NCBI GenBank assembly: GCA_012931725.1
Contig: CM022949.1
Location: 67,902,011 to 67,966,010, forward strand
Reading direction: 5' to 3'
Source of the DNA: Litsea cubeba
Taxonomy: Eukaryota > Streptophyta > Magnoliopsida > Laurales > Lauraceae
DNA: 64,000 nt
The first letter of the stretch is position 1. Every line of letters starts with the position of its first letter. The notes beneath the pieces are model-generated. The model did not search any database. It saw only the letters and a list, made by a program, of their open reading frames with translations, and had not been told where the DNA came from. Positions 1-11,164 of the stretch are shown piece by piece. A program made the position numbers and the translations under genes.

Positions 1-1381
1 AACTGTCCAGAAACTCATTTTCTGAATACAGTCCGTTCCTTCATTTTCTCCTCCTTTCATCCCCCTTTGGGCATCCATTTATACATACAATTAAGGGTCT
101 CAAACCTTCCTTTCAACCCATTCATTTCATCATCAACTCCTCTAACAACCATTCCAATAAATCATTCATCTCTCCATCACTTCCACTTCATTCAATGCAA
201 GACATCTCCATTAGATGAAAATCCATAAATGATCATAAATGATCTAAAAGCAAGACAATAAAACATATGTTCTCCAAGAGGACTATAAGTAGCCTAACAT
301 TATGCATGTTTCCAAAATCATGAAAACTCATAAAGATGACTTGGGTAAAAGCAATAAATGAAGGTTCAAATCTTTAATAGCAAGAAAACAAGAAATAAAT
401 CCATTCATCCACTTGCCTTGGGTCCAATGCAAATCAATTGAGCTCTAGACACCTCTTAAGTCCACAACCAAACACCTATGCACAAAACCCCCAAATCCAA
501 ACCCTAAATATCAAAATCCAAGTAAAACAAAACGAGATCTTTCAATAATCAAAATGGAGTTTCCCTAGGGCTAAACAAACAAGATTATAAAACTTTTAGG
601 AAGATCACTTACAAAGAAGTTCTTCAAAAAGCAAGGTGTTGTCCAAAGGAAGTCTTGGAGTGGGCGGTTTTCTTCAAAAATGGTGTCAAGATGAAGCCCT
701 TGAGATGAGGAAGAAGATTGTAGCCTCTAATTTTCCATTAGCACTAGCTTAGTGGGGGATTGAAGATGAAGAAGCAAGAAAAGGGGTAAGGGAAAACCCT
801 TAGGGCTGGGATTTCTCTTCTCTTCTAGGGTTTTTGCCAGAAATGGGAAAAAGGAGAAGAAGCTTTCTATATATAGTAAGTGAGGATGGGGCCCACAACT
901 TAAAGGACTTCTCGGGCTCAAAACATGGTTTTCGGGGCTTCAAACTAATTCGACGAAGAAGACAAAGTTGATCGGCAAAATTTCTAGTTTCCAAAAAGTA
1001 TATATTTTGCACATTGTGGTGACATTGAAATCGGTGTCCAGAATTTGGGTAAAAAGACCATTTTGCCCTCAATTGCGAAAAGTCGGGTTTAAGGTCCTCG
1101 AATGAAAAAAATGTCACCATGAAAGTTGTAGGGGTTAACAAGATAAGTCCAATGGTGTTAAAAACACGATTCTTGGAAATCATCGGTAAACCCCCAATCT
1201 CACACAATTCGTAACAAGAACCCCCAAAGGGTCCCACAAATAAAAAAAAGCTCTCCAAATTCCCCAAAGCTATTATAAAAGCTATTCTAATCCCCAACTA
1301 GTCCAAAAACCACTAAACACACTTAAACTAAAACACAACTTAATCAACTCTAAACGAGGTCTCTCGGGTCGGGGTCTTACA
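1..1381 (-). mobile_element. LTR-H: promoter-proximal part of a Gypsy-type LTR, minus strand, extends left of window
   Basis: The right edge ends in the reverse complement of a TG-type LTR start, followed by GACCCCGACCC, very like the LTR starts at 29173 and 45323. About 950-1000 carries a block (GACGAAGAAGACAAA, then TTTCCAAAAAGTATA) also present near 35450-35505, so H and F are related families. The abrupt switch at 1381/1382 into a Copia zinc knuckle shows that H inserted into the gag of Copia-A. Only one end is visible, so I cannot tell a solo LTR from a complete element. Short reading frames here match no family and are treated as chance. Confidence 0.8.
868..896 (-). promoter_or_regulatory. 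LTR-H core promoter: TATA box with GGGCCC just upstream
   Basis: On the minus strand GTGGGCCCC is followed about 13 bases later by TATATATA (868-875). A telo-box-like CTAGGGTTTTT lies about 40 bases further downstream (823-834). The same order is seen in LTR-F. Promoter function is inferred from motif and position only. Confidence 0.55.
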
Positions 1382-2061
1382 CTTCAAGTGTGGCCTCAAA
1401 GGTCATAGGAAGAAAGATTGTCCCAAGTTCCTGGCCTCAGTTAAGAAAGGTACATCTTTTTCATACTACGTTGAAACTTGTCTAGTGGTTGATTCTACTG
1501 ACTCAAGGATAGTAGACTCATGAGCCACTAATCATATCTGCAATTCATTACAGGGGTTTCAGATAATGCAGAGAATTGAGAAAGGAGAGTTTGCTTTCAG
1601 AGTCGGAACTGGAGCTAAAGTTTGGGCAGTTACAGTAGGAGTAGTTACCTTACATTTTCCATGTAATAGGATATTAGTTTTAAATAATGTTTGTTCCGGA
1701 CATGAGGAAGAATTTAATTTCAGTTTCCAGATTAATTGAATTTAATTATTCAGTTTCTTTCCATTCTGGTGTTGATATCAGTAGAGATGGAAATATTATA
1801 TGTTCCGGTAGAATACATGACAACTTATTTTATATATATCCTATTGCTCCAACACTGCATAATGTACAACAAGAAAACTCAACTTCCCTTAAGAGGAAGG
1901 TATCTTCAATCAATGACACATATCTTTGGCACTTACGTTTGGGTCACATTAACCTAAAACGGATTCAGAGGTTGGTAGAAGATGGGCCGTTGAGCTCATT
2001 AGATTTCGAACCTTTTCCTCAGTGCGAATCTTGTCTCAAGGGAAAGATGACCAAACGGTGA
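1382..2061 (+). pseudogene. Copia-A gag zinc knuckle, protease and pre-integrase remnant
   Basis: Frame start gives CGLKGHRKKDC, a CCHC knuckle whose first cysteine codon was removed by the LTR-H junction. Next comes a protease segment with a stop immediately before ATNHIC, where the family normally has the catalytic DSG or DTG. From 1687 the frame is open and shows the pre-integrase domain (RKNLISVSRL, LWHLRLGHINLKRI, CESCLKGKMTK). This includes the HHCC zinc site that positions integrase on DNA. It ends at an in-frame TGA (2059-2061), after which the same frame continues. Confidence 0.88.
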
Positions 2062-3309
2062 TTCTCTGGAAAGGGACTAAGGTCAAACGAGTTGTTAGAA
2101 TTGATTCACACTGATGTGTGTGGTCCTATGAACAAACCGGCTCGAGGAGGGTATGAGTATTATATCACCTTCACCGATGATTACTCTAGATATGGATATG
2201 TATACCTAATGCGACGCAAGTCTGAGAAATTTTATAAGTTCAAGCAATTCAAGGCTGAGGCGGAGCTACAACTAGGAAAACATATCAAAGCCCTTCGATC
2301 TGATCGAGGTGGCGAGTACCTCCTGGGTGAGTTCCAGGAGTACCTCACACAACATGGGATTACGTCTCAGTTGTCTGCACCGGGTACACCCCAGCAAAAT
2401 GGTGTAGCGGAGAGAAGAAACCGTACCCTTCTTGATATGGTAAGGTCCATGATGAGTCATGCAACCCTACCTATATCTTTTTGGGGATATGCCCTAGAAG
2501 CAGCAGCATACATTTTAAATCTGGTACCTTCTAAATTAGTACCTAGGACACCCCAAGAAATGTGGACAAGTCGAAAACCTAGTTTAAAACATATCCACAT
2601 TTGGGGTTGTCCAGCCTATGTACTGAATGATAAAGCTACCAAGCTGGAACCCAGATCGGAAATGTGCTACTTCATTGGGTATCCTAAGGGAACGAGAGGT
2701 GGCATCTTTTATCATCCAAAGGAGCAAAAAGTGCTCATCAGCACTCATGCTAGGTACTTGGAGGATGATTGTATGATGCACCAAGAGCTTAGTTGTAAAG
2801 AAACCCTTGAGGAGATTCTTCCGGGATCTCCTATAACATCTGTACCAGATCCTGAGACAGTAGATGAACAAGATATTCCTTTAAACACTCCGGAGCCTCG
2901 TCGTAGTGGGAGAATTTCTAGACAGCCAGAAAGATATCTAGGAGTGTCTTTTAAGACAGACTCTGAAGATCTGGTTGAGGATCCTACTAGTTATGATGAA
3001 GCAGTAACGGATATAGATACTGACATGTGGCAGCAAGCGATGAAATCTGAAATGGATTCTTTGTATTCCAATCAAGTCTGGGAACTTGTAGATGCACCTG
3101 AAGGGATTAAACCCATAGGGTGCAAGTGGATCTACAAGAGAAAGAGAGGAGTGGATGGGAAGGTGGAAACCTTCAAAGCAAGACTGGTGGCGAAAGGATA
3201 TACTCAGAAAGAGGGTATCGATTATGAGGAAACCTTTTCACCAGTGGCTATGCTTAAGTCCATAAGGATTCTCTTGGCCATCGCATGTCATTATGACTAC
3301 GAGATATGA
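2062..3309 (+). pseudogene. Copia-A integrase core and N-terminal reverse transcriptase
   Basis: The frame runs straight on from the TGA at 2059. The integrase catalytic triad is intact: D in IHTDVCGP, D in LRSDRGGEY and E in NGVAERRNR, in the normal D,D(35)E layout. Downstream are the chromatin-facing tail and RRSGRISRQPERY. The first reverse transcriptase blocks follow (GCKWIYKRKR, FKARLVAKGY, EETFSPVAML). The segment ends at TGA 3307-3309, directly before QMDVKTAFLNG, a position normally occupied by tryptophan. It would be non-functional without suppression. Confidence 0.92.
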
Positions 3310-4523
3310 CAGATGGATGTCAAGACGGCTTTTCTTAATGGAAGTCTTGACGAATGCATCTATATGATAACATGGTTTGTAAACTTAAGAAGTCCATTTA
3401 TGGACTTAAGCAAGCATCTAGAGCATGGAACATCAAGTTTAATCAGGCAGTCAAATCTTTTGGGTTTGATCAAAACATTGATGAACCATGTGTGTATAAG
3501 AAAGGAAATGGGAAAGCAGTTGCGTTTTTGGTTCTGTATGTAGATGACATATTACTCATAGGAAATGATGTAAGTTTATTGTCATCCACAAAGGTTTGGT
3601 TATCCTCTCAATTTCAGATGAAGGATTTGGGTGAGGCCAGCTATATCTTAGGGATCAAGCTTTTGCGTGATCGCAAGAATAAAATGTTAGCCCTATCCCA
3701 ATCTTCTTACATTGAGAAGATATTGGTCAAGTTTAACATGCATGACTCCAAGAAGGGCCTCCTACCTTCTAGACATGGAGTACCACTATCCCGAGATCAA
3801 TGTCCAAAGACATCTGAAGAGATAGAGAGCATGAGGAGAGTTCCATATGCATCTGCTGTTGGAAGCCTCATGTATGCTATGTTATGTACTAGACCAGATA
3901 TTTGCTTTGCCGTTGGCATGGTTAGCAGATATCAGTCAAACCCTGGACCTATGCATTGGATAACAATTAAGCATATATTCAAGTATCTTCGGAGAACGAA
4001 AGATTATATGCTAACCTTTCGAGCAGATGATCTAACGCCATTGGCGTATACAGACTCCGATTTCCAATCTGATAGTGACGCCAGAAAGTCTACCTCAGGG
4101 TACGTCTTTACTTTGTCAGGAGGGGCTATATCATGGAGAAGTGTCAAGCAATCCTGTATAGCTGATTCTACCATGGAAGCAGAGTATGTGGCGGCATCGG
4201 AAGCTGCAAAGGAAGCGGTATGGCTCAAAAAATTCCTGTTGGAATTGGGAGTTGTTCCTGCAGTGCATAAACTGATTGTCATGTACTGTGATAACACTGG
4301 TGCTGTAGCACAGTGCAAAGAGCCCAGGAATCACAAGAAAGGCAAGCACATTCAGAGGAAGTACCACTTGATCCGGGAATTCATTCAGGATGGAGAGATA
4401 GTGGTGGAGCATATTACTTCAGCAAATAACTTAGCTGACCCATTCACTAAGACTCTTAGTGAGAAAGACTTCACTTCTCATGTTGAGTCTATGGGTGTTA
4501 GGTTAGGAAGTAGTGATCTTTAG
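3310..4523 (+). pseudogene. Copia-A reverse transcriptase palm and RNase H
   Basis: The frame opens with MDVKTAFLNG, then shifts near 3355-3385 with loss of about 15 residues that normally link this motif to KLKKSIYGLKQ. From about 3385 a clean frame reads to the TAG at 4521. It shows YVDDILLIG (catalytic aspartates of reverse transcriptase) and KDLGEASYILGI. RNase H signatures follow: YTDSDF, DARKSTSGYVF, TMEAEYVA, CDNTGAV and LADPFTKTL. The C terminus GSSDL precedes the polypurine tract by two bases. Only the 5' damage and the stops make this a pseudogene. Confidence 0.92.
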
Positions 4524-4525
4524 TG

Positions 4526-4537
4526 CAAGTGGGAGTT
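4526..4537 (+). other. Copia-A polypurine tract
   Basis: CAAGTGGGAGTT lies directly before the TGTTGG start of the 3' LTR. This is the usual plus-strand primer position. Copia-B has the equivalent CAAGTGGGAGA, read on the minus strand at 20506-20522. Confidence 0.85.
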
Positions 4538-6580
4538 TGTTGGAATTGGTGTATGCCCTAAAGCCCACTAGCTGTACTCTCATCTTTTGTTACTGGATAT
4601 TTACTGGTTATTTAATGGAAAGACTCTTTTATGCTTAAACATGTATATATGTATGGTTGTGTAAGGCCCATTGTTTCTAGTAAATGAATTAGGTGTGTAG
4701 TGTCTACGCACAGATAGGTCTAATTCATGGACAACTGGAAACATCATATTTGTTCATAACTGAAAGATGGAGCTGGGCACTTCATCTTGGTAAAAGTTAT
4801 AATGAGAGACTCTCCTGTATTCAGGGTGACTTACCTAAGTCATGGGAGGACTTTCCCGGATTCATCTCATTAGTGCATATGCAATGCGTTGAACAGGACC
4901 ATGGTAGGTGTGATCTCTAAAATAGTACTATCACAGAGAGAGATCAAGTCACCTCATGCTACTGAGTGACCGGTGCTCTTAATCTTGAGCATTTGTGGAT
5001 GAACTGACGAAGTCAAGTTCTTGTGCTTTAATTCACTATGGGTGAGATTCTTTTCATGGGTCAATAGCTCTGTGTTTTGGGTACTCGGACTTGATCAGTT
5101 GGGACGTGCAGATGCAATATAGAATCTATGCCATCTGATGATGGAATAATCGTCCCCTTAGAATTATCCGATTAATCATCAAAATCTAAGATCTTAGTAT
5201 ATGGATGTTCCATATGGATATTGAACTTGTGGGTCGCTCCCTGGATCAAGAGAATGATATTCGAATGATGATTATGTTAAGGATATGAAGTTCTAAGGTT
5301 TAGATGTAATCGGGAAGGTTGATAGTACATGTGATAACCTGACTCGATTATGGATGTTACATAGAGGGGCATTCAGGTCATTACACTTAGTAGGTTGAAG
5401 ACAACCGTCATTTTATGACGAGCTTATTATATTATATATTTGTCCTTGGAGCTTAACCATAACTCTTTAGTGGAATGAGTTAAGGTTAAAATGGTCTTAA
5501 TGTTGCTATGGGTTTAGAATGGACATTTTGGTCATTTTGGGAGCCAATGGCAAATATGTCTTTTGGTCCCTTCTCTAGTCACTTTCCAAGATTGGTATGG
5601 TTTCCTAAAATGTTTAGATAACATAAGGATGAATTATTTTAGTGGAAAAATAATCTTGAGTTTAAATTCAAATAGGCCTTTGATGGCATACATGAATTTA
5701 ACTCTAGATAAATTGTATGTGGGCCATGGGGTGCATTATCATGAGGGACGTCCATAATGGAATTTCCATGGGTAAGGTTTCCAATTTTAAGTAGGTCTCT
5801 CTACTTGAAAGGTTGGACTCCTCTTTGGAATAGTATTCCTATGAGAAAGTTTCCTTTTTGGATTAGGAACTTAAATTAGTAAGTGTTCTACAACTAGGAT
5901 TACTAATTGCATGAGAAGTTCCTTAAAGTTTCCTTTTCTAATTGGATTGTATCTAAAAGGAAATAAGTCTTTCCTTTTAGGACATCTTTTAGAATAAGGA
6001 GAGATAACTTTATGGGAAAGGTTTCCTCAAAGTTTCTATAAAAGAAACCCATCCCCCCTTTGGACGTCCAACACTTGGGAAGCCATAAGGAGAGCCACAC
6101 GTCCAGCCCTTTGGAGGTTTTCTTCTTCATTGAAGAAAGCTTAAGGTCTGAGATTTTTCCTTGGAGAAATAGTTCTCAATTCCTAGATTAAGATCCCACC
6201 ATCTTAGCCAATCAGATTTGGAAGTGAGATAGAGGAGAAGATCAAAGGCAACACTACTGCAGAAAATTCCAGCAATTTGTTTGCTAATTGCAAGTCTGAG
6301 TTCGGGCCTTTGGATCTATTTTTTCAGAGATTTGAAGTCTACAAATCTTCGAGGTAATAGTCTTCTTCATTCTCCTTTAATTATACACTTGTTGGTCATG
6401 AATTCATGGAGTTCTCATGCGATCTATATGGCTGATTTATGCTGGCCAAATCAGATTTTTTAAAATCTGTCATGTTATAAATTAGCCATGAATGTCTTCC
6501 GCTAATTCAGATCTGAATCGCAGTTTCTTTCAGCTAGCACATAGGGTACAATGTTTTCACCCATGTTTTATACTTCTAAC
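4538..6580 (+). mobile_element. Copia-A 3' LTR (right end approximate)
   Basis: It begins TGTTGGAATTGG right after the polypurine tract and contains a TATA box at about 6036. The length of about 2 kb agrees with the ~1.8 kb LTR of the related Copia-B. No sharp CA terminus or target duplication was found, and the right limit is set where the next recognisable coding segment begins. No genes are seen inside it. Confidence 0.7.
6036..6044 (+). promoter_or_regulatory. TATA box of Copia-A LTR
   Basis: CTATAAAAG is placed about three quarters along the LTR. The following GGACGTCCAACACTTGG resembles the start of the transcribed part of Copia-B's LTR (GGACATCCCATGCATGC). Confidence 0.55.
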
Positions 6581-6630
6581 TAGATTATATGCATTTACTC
6601 ACTAAGACATTGAATATTTTGATTGATCAG

Positions 6631-6795
6631 GGGAGAGTCAGACAAGCTTCTTCTCAACCGTTGCCAGCTTCACAGCCACTGTCATCAGCAAGTAATACCA
6701 GTGGTAGAGGGAAGATACAAGCAATGAGTTCTACATCAAGACCCAGAGGTAGAGGGAGGATTGGAGCAGGAAAAGGCAACTTAAGAACGGCTTGA
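6631..6795 (+). pseudogene. Possible last exon of a MuDR-like transposase or similar Gly/Arg-tailed protein
   Basis: The exon would open after an acceptor-like TTTGATTGATCAG ending at 6630. It encodes about 54 residues rich in Ser, Gln and Pro, then Gly-Arg repeats (TSGRGKIQ, SRPRGRGRIGAGKG), ending at TGA 6793. Plant MULE transposases commonly finish with such a low-complexity Gln/Ser then GRGRG tail behind the SWIM zinc finger. The finger and catalytic core are not here, presumably separated by Copia-A. Many RNA-binding proteins have similar tails, so the assignment rests mainly on the convergent zinc-finger gene next door. Confidence 0.35.
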
Positions 6796-6849
6796 TGTTA
6801 TGTTGATTCACTATTTTTAAAACTTTTGTCTTGATGATGTTGTAAATAA

Positions 6850-7100
6850 GATGATGGAGCAGTATAGATGACTATTTGGGTGATGATGGTGTTTTAAGAA
6901 AATTTGAATTATTTTGTTTTTTACTGTTTCAAATAATTGTTTGGATGATGATGACTGTTTGGAGCAGCATTGATGATCATTTTTTCTTGTTTGGATTGAC
7001 TGTTATGTTGATAATGACTGTTTGGAGCAGCATATATGACCCTTATTTTATTGTTTGGATTGAATGTTATGTTGAAAATGAGTTGAGCAGTGGTGCAGTG
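6850..7100 (+). repeat. Degenerate ~63-bp tandem repeat in the 3' flank of the preceding exon
   Basis: The word GACTGTTTGGAGCAGCAT occurs at about 6954 and 7017, each followed by a T-rich stretch and TTGTTTGGATTGA. A weaker copy begins near 6852. This lies where the 3' untranslated region of the upstream exon would be. No reading frame in it looks real. Confidence 0.6.
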
Positions 7101-7875
7101 AAAAAAGGTTACTATTAGAAGCCTCAAATTGCTGCAATATTTGCCTATCTATGTATGACCATGAATTTATCGAATGGGTTGCTAATCTCGAGTTATAAGG
7201 TTATACCATCTAGAAATGATATCAACAAACAGTGCCTCCTGTTTCTTTGGTTTGAGTCCCAATTGTTGCACTTATAATGTGTTGTTATTGTGTGCAAGTA
7301 TTTTTTTTGCAACTTCTTCAGGATTTTCTATCTAATAGTTTTTCATGTGAACATTATGTTCATGTTACTGCCACTGGCCGTACGTCTTAACCATCGGCCA
7401 TTCTTTCTTGCTTTTGTTTACGTTGCAATCTCATCAATGCTAAAATCTTATCCCTCGTTAAATTGTCCGTTTATATTTTGCCTGAAAAACCTCTATTTTT
7501 GCACAGGTTCACATTTTATAATTCATCCCTTGCAACTTGATTGCTTCATTGTTCTAAATTCAGCATTGCAATATTTACATGGCATTCAGATGAATTTAAC
7601 AGCAGACCAGTAGAAGTATCATAAACTGCATACAACTAAACATTGCTTTTTTCTTTTAATATGTATGCAACTTGAACGTGTTAAGTTCCTATTTTTTGTA
7701 AGCTAATAAATGGTCCTTGTTCTTTTATGTTTCGTCCAAGTATCATGATGCACATGCATCTAAATATGACCCTTTTTGATTGTTTGCATTGACTTTTTAG
7801 GTGATGATGATTTTCTTAATTCAGGTTAATTAAAGTTCAGAGCAAAATAAAGAGTGAATCAAAGATAAGCAAACT

Positions 7876-8357
7876 TCACCAACCCATCTTCATTAAAATA
7901 TTACAATTGATACATATGATCATGGTCTTTACAACCCATCTATAGGGATAGAAGCCATAAGTAAGTAACACATGAACAAAAAAAAACACAATTCCAGCCC
8001 AAGTCCACAGCAACTGACGTAGGTAACAATTTTTCCTTCCACAAGCTGTCTTCAGTTCCTTCTCCAACACATCAATCTTATCTAATAGCTTCTGTACTTG
8101 ACAATTTCTCCATCAACCCATTAAAAAAACCCACATGTTGGCTGGATCTGAAAAAAATTGGAAAAAAAAAATAATAGTTGCATTGAAGACCATACATCAA
8201 GAAGAACAATCAGATGGTTGAAAGCATAACCCCATATAATGCACAGCCAAGACACCTCCTCCCCATGTTCTGCTATGACAGTATCGAATTTCAGCATCAA
8301 GTTGAGAGCTTTGGCCACGAGAACAATGGGTACATGAGTTTTGAGAGGAAGCCATTT
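7876..8357 (-). pseudogene. Remnant of a GRF-type zinc-finger protein gene with C-terminal membrane segment
   Basis: The minus strand starts at ATG 8355-8357 with MASSQNSCTHC, then DAEIRYCHSRT. One base out of frame it continues with MGRRCLGCALYG. This resembles the plant GRF zinc finger, which has Cys pairs around a (N)PGRRFxGC core. Further downstream on the same strand (8070-7876) a frame reads LEKELKTA, then a hydrophobic span (WAGIVFFFVHVLLTYGFY) near the C terminus. Plant GRF-finger proteins often pair the finger with a coiled coil and a terminal membrane helix. The frameshift and missing linker mark it as broken. Its function is unknown. Confidence 0.5.
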
Positions 8358-9320
8358 GATATGGCTGGAAAAAGAATGAACGAGCTGCTCTTATGCCTTT
8401 CCATTTTTATAGCCTTGGTTCAGGGGAAAATATGTCTTTTTAGGCTGATAATTTGGCGCCAATATGCACCAGAAGCGTTTTATACGACCTACACCGTTAA
8501 TACTAACAGAATCCGTTCATTTTGCAAGTCAACTAAAACTACAGGTAAGTTTAGTCCGAAATACTAAAGTATATGGGGTACTCTGCAAAACGGCCACAGT
8601 CTAGGTAGGTATAGTGCTTTTTTCCCCAAATAAAAATCATTCGATCGCTAACACTTCTCAACTCAACCATTTTCAACACTCTCCAACCCAACATCCCTAT
8701 TCATTGCAAACGGACTTTCCAAACATTGCCTTACTGAACCTACAACTGACACTGGGACTGGGATTGAGAGCAAAGCAAAGAAGGAGAGATTCTCACGCAT
8801 ATGACCATTTCTTCAAGCTTCTGAACAAATGCCAGAGATGCCCTTTTCTCCATTCTTTAAAAGGGCATGATGACCCTCCTTGTTGGAGAAGGAGGAGAAA
8901 CCCACTTGGAGGAGTGCTCGACGGCAAGGGAATTAGCACAACTATGCAAGCATTTTTGAATCCACTGTCTAAGAATTTTAAGCATATTTCGTAAATTGGG
9001 TTCTAGTTGAGACCTTATTTCAAGTATAATTTGTTCTTTTTTTTTTTGAGGCTTCATGGAGAGATTTAGGGCTGGCAGACCAGGTTAATGAAAAAGAGCA
9101 GAAAGTTGAACTTAGTAGGCAACAATTTGATTCTTATAATAAATTTCTGACATGATTTTGAGTATAAACATGAAACTTTGCTTTCAGAATGATCTTTCTT
9201 GGAAAGAAGATCATATGCATTCAGAGAAGAAGGTTGGTTCTTCTCATCAGATTACACAACACAAGTTTGGTTTAAAGAGAAGTAAAGGAAGTTGACAAGT
9301 CACGTGACTTGCATGCATAT
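8358..9320. other. Intergenic stretch, no supported gene
   Basis: About 8390-8620 could be the terminal inverted repeat and leader of the element holding the GRF gene, since it lies just upstream of that gene's start and is non-coding, but no matching inverted copy is in the window. A frame at 8614-8994 (126 residues) matches no domain I know and has no context. 9060-9320 is AT-rich and featureless. Confidence 0.5.
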
Positions 9321-9543
9321 TGTTAGTATAGTTAAAGAAGTTAGTTGTAGTTTGTTATATTAACTAATTATAATTAATGCTGTTTTTGACAGCTCATTCT
9401 TATAACCGCCTGAGGTTATATGTATCATAACAGTTGTCATTTGGAATTCAATGAGAATATACAGAAATCCTTCGACACTCTACTTCTCTTCTTCTTCTTC
9501 GTTACCTTGATTCTTTCTTCAATCAATATTCAAGAATTCTTCA
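9321..9543 (+). mobile_element. Copia-C 5' LTR, short (~223 bp)
   Basis: It begins TGTTAGTATAG and ends CAAGAATTCTTCA directly before a primer-binding site. The short length, a pyrimidine-rich CTTCTTCTTC run near the end and the immediate PBS are typical of small plant Copia LTRs. The start is less certain than the end. Confidence 0.75.
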
Positions 9544-9558
9544 TGGTATCAAAGGCAG
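9544..9558 (+). other. Copia-C primer-binding site
   Basis: TGGTATCAAAGGCAG matches the initiator tRNA-Met type site (TGGTATCAGAGC) apart from small changes, and touches the LTR end. Confidence 0.8.
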
Positions 9559-9680
9559 TTATCTGGATTCAGCTTCTTCACAACACTGATGTCTTGATCA
9601 CTATTGTCACTGAGTGCTACTAGGCAATTTGCGATATGCTTTTAGGGTTTGTGATTTCTTGATTACGAATTTAGTTTCTT

Positions 9681-11164
9681 GTGATTTCTTCAATTCTGCT
9701 GCTTACATCTTACTGGATATTATGGCTTCATAACACTGATAGTCCTTATCACATTCATAATAATGAACAAACTAGTTCTTCTTTAGTTCCAGAGATTCTT
9801 GTAGAAGATAATTACATTTCTTGGAGTCGAGCAATGTTGTTTGCTCCGAGTGTCAAGAACAAAACAGGATTTGTGGATGGTTCGATTAAGGCACCTGTTG
9901 ATCCTACTGATGCTCTGTATGTTCCTTGGGTTCGATGTAACAATCTGGTTATTAGGCTGTTATGGAGTTCTATATCCAAGGAAATTTGAGAAAGTTTCAT
10001 GTATGCTTCTTTAGCTTATGAGATCTGGAAAGAACTAAAGCATCGTTACATGAAATCAGATGGAACTAGGGTTTTTCAGTTGGAAACGACTACGAGTTCA
10101 ATTTCTCAAGGAAGCATATGACTATAACTGCCTACTTCACCAAGTTTAAGACATATTGGGATGAATGTGAGAGTTATAGATCCTTACCTAGCTGCTTTTG
10201 TGGAATTATGGATACGTGTGCTTGTGCTATACTTAAATCCCTAGATGACAGACATTTTTCTGATTGTGTGATTAAAATTTTGGTTGGATTGAATGATTCA
10301 TATTCTTCCATTCGAAGTCAGCTTCTACTCACTACACGTATTCCTGATATTACACTAGTGTTTGCTCTGCTTCTACAAGAAGAAAGCCAAAAACGTTGAA
10401 TTCTACAATTCCTGTTGCAGATTCTATGGTTATGACAGGCAGATCTGATAAGTATGTTATTAAGGGAAAGGAAAGGCCTACTTGTACACACTGTGGTATT
10501 ACAGGTCACACAAAAGATAAGTGTTACAAATTGATAAGATTTCCACCAGGATATAAGACTAAAGGAGGAAAGAAATCTGTTACTCTTTTTCTGCATACAG
10601 CTGTTGCTGGTGACAATTCTGGTCATGCTGAAAGCAGAATAGCCTCAACATCTCTTACTCCTGAGCAATACCAAAAGTTACTATCATTATTCCAAGCTAC
10701 TGATGCTCTTCATATTGGTTCTACTTGTCCTGTTGCTGCCATTGCCTTGGCAGGTATCCCTTCTTTTCATGCTCTTACTTCTGCATTTATTTCTCAAAAC
10801 AAAATTGATGAAAACCAAAACGATTCAGTACCCAAGATCATTGATACATGTTCTACTGATCATATGGTATGTTCTCTTGATTTCTTTTCTTCAGTTGCTA
10901 ATGTTTCAGTTAAACTGCCTAATGGACAGTTTGTTGAGGTCACTCATATTGGTAATATCATCTTATCAGATGATCTAGTTCTTATCAATGCTCTCTATGT
11001 TCCAGTGTTCACTTTAAACTTGATCTCAGTCACTAAACTTACAGCTTCTAATTTGTGCTGCCTTATCTTTTAATTTGAATCTTGTTCAATTAAGGACCTA
11101 CAGTCCTTGAAGATGATTAGGAAGGCTGAGACTAAGGATGGATTGTATCATCTGACCATAACTA
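9681..11164 (+). pseudogene. Copia-C gag, protease and start of integrase, frameshifted and truncated
   Basis: The first part (9681-10100) is a Copia gag: LVEDNYISWSRAML, VDGSIKAPVDPTD, then a TGA at 9987, then YEIWKELKHRY. The frame shifts near 10110 (TITAYFTKFKTYWDE, LVGLNDSY) and again near 10395. The third frame has a CCHC knuckle (CTHCGITGHTKDKC) followed by YKLIRFPPGY, and a protease whose catalytic triplet reads DTCSTDHM. DTG has become DTC. The frame ends at 11073, and a further integrase-onset segment (AETKDGLYHLT) reaches 11164, where Copia-B begins. It is dead. The rest of pol is not in the window. Confidence 0.9.

Larger units (their letters stand above)
1382..4537 (+). mobile_element. 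Copia-A interior, 3' three quarters, degenerate
   Basis: Domain order is zinc knuckle, protease, integrase, reverse transcriptase, RNase H, polypurine tract, LTR, which defines Ty1/Copia. The 5' LTR, PBS and most of gag are not in the window because LTR-H cuts in at 1381. Two in-frame stops, an earlier stop in the protease and one frameshift with a small deletion show that it is inactive. It is the same type as Copia-B, sharing ATNHIC in the protease and YLRRT in RNase H. Confidence 0.92.

Noticed and set aside
800..1297. 165-residue minus frame
   Set aside because: Spans the TATA region of LTR-H and has no recognisable motif; chance frame.
8614..8994. 126-residue plus frame with Cys and Arg pairs
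   Set aside because: No domain, no conserved spacing of Cys and no flanking signals; kept only as unassigned.
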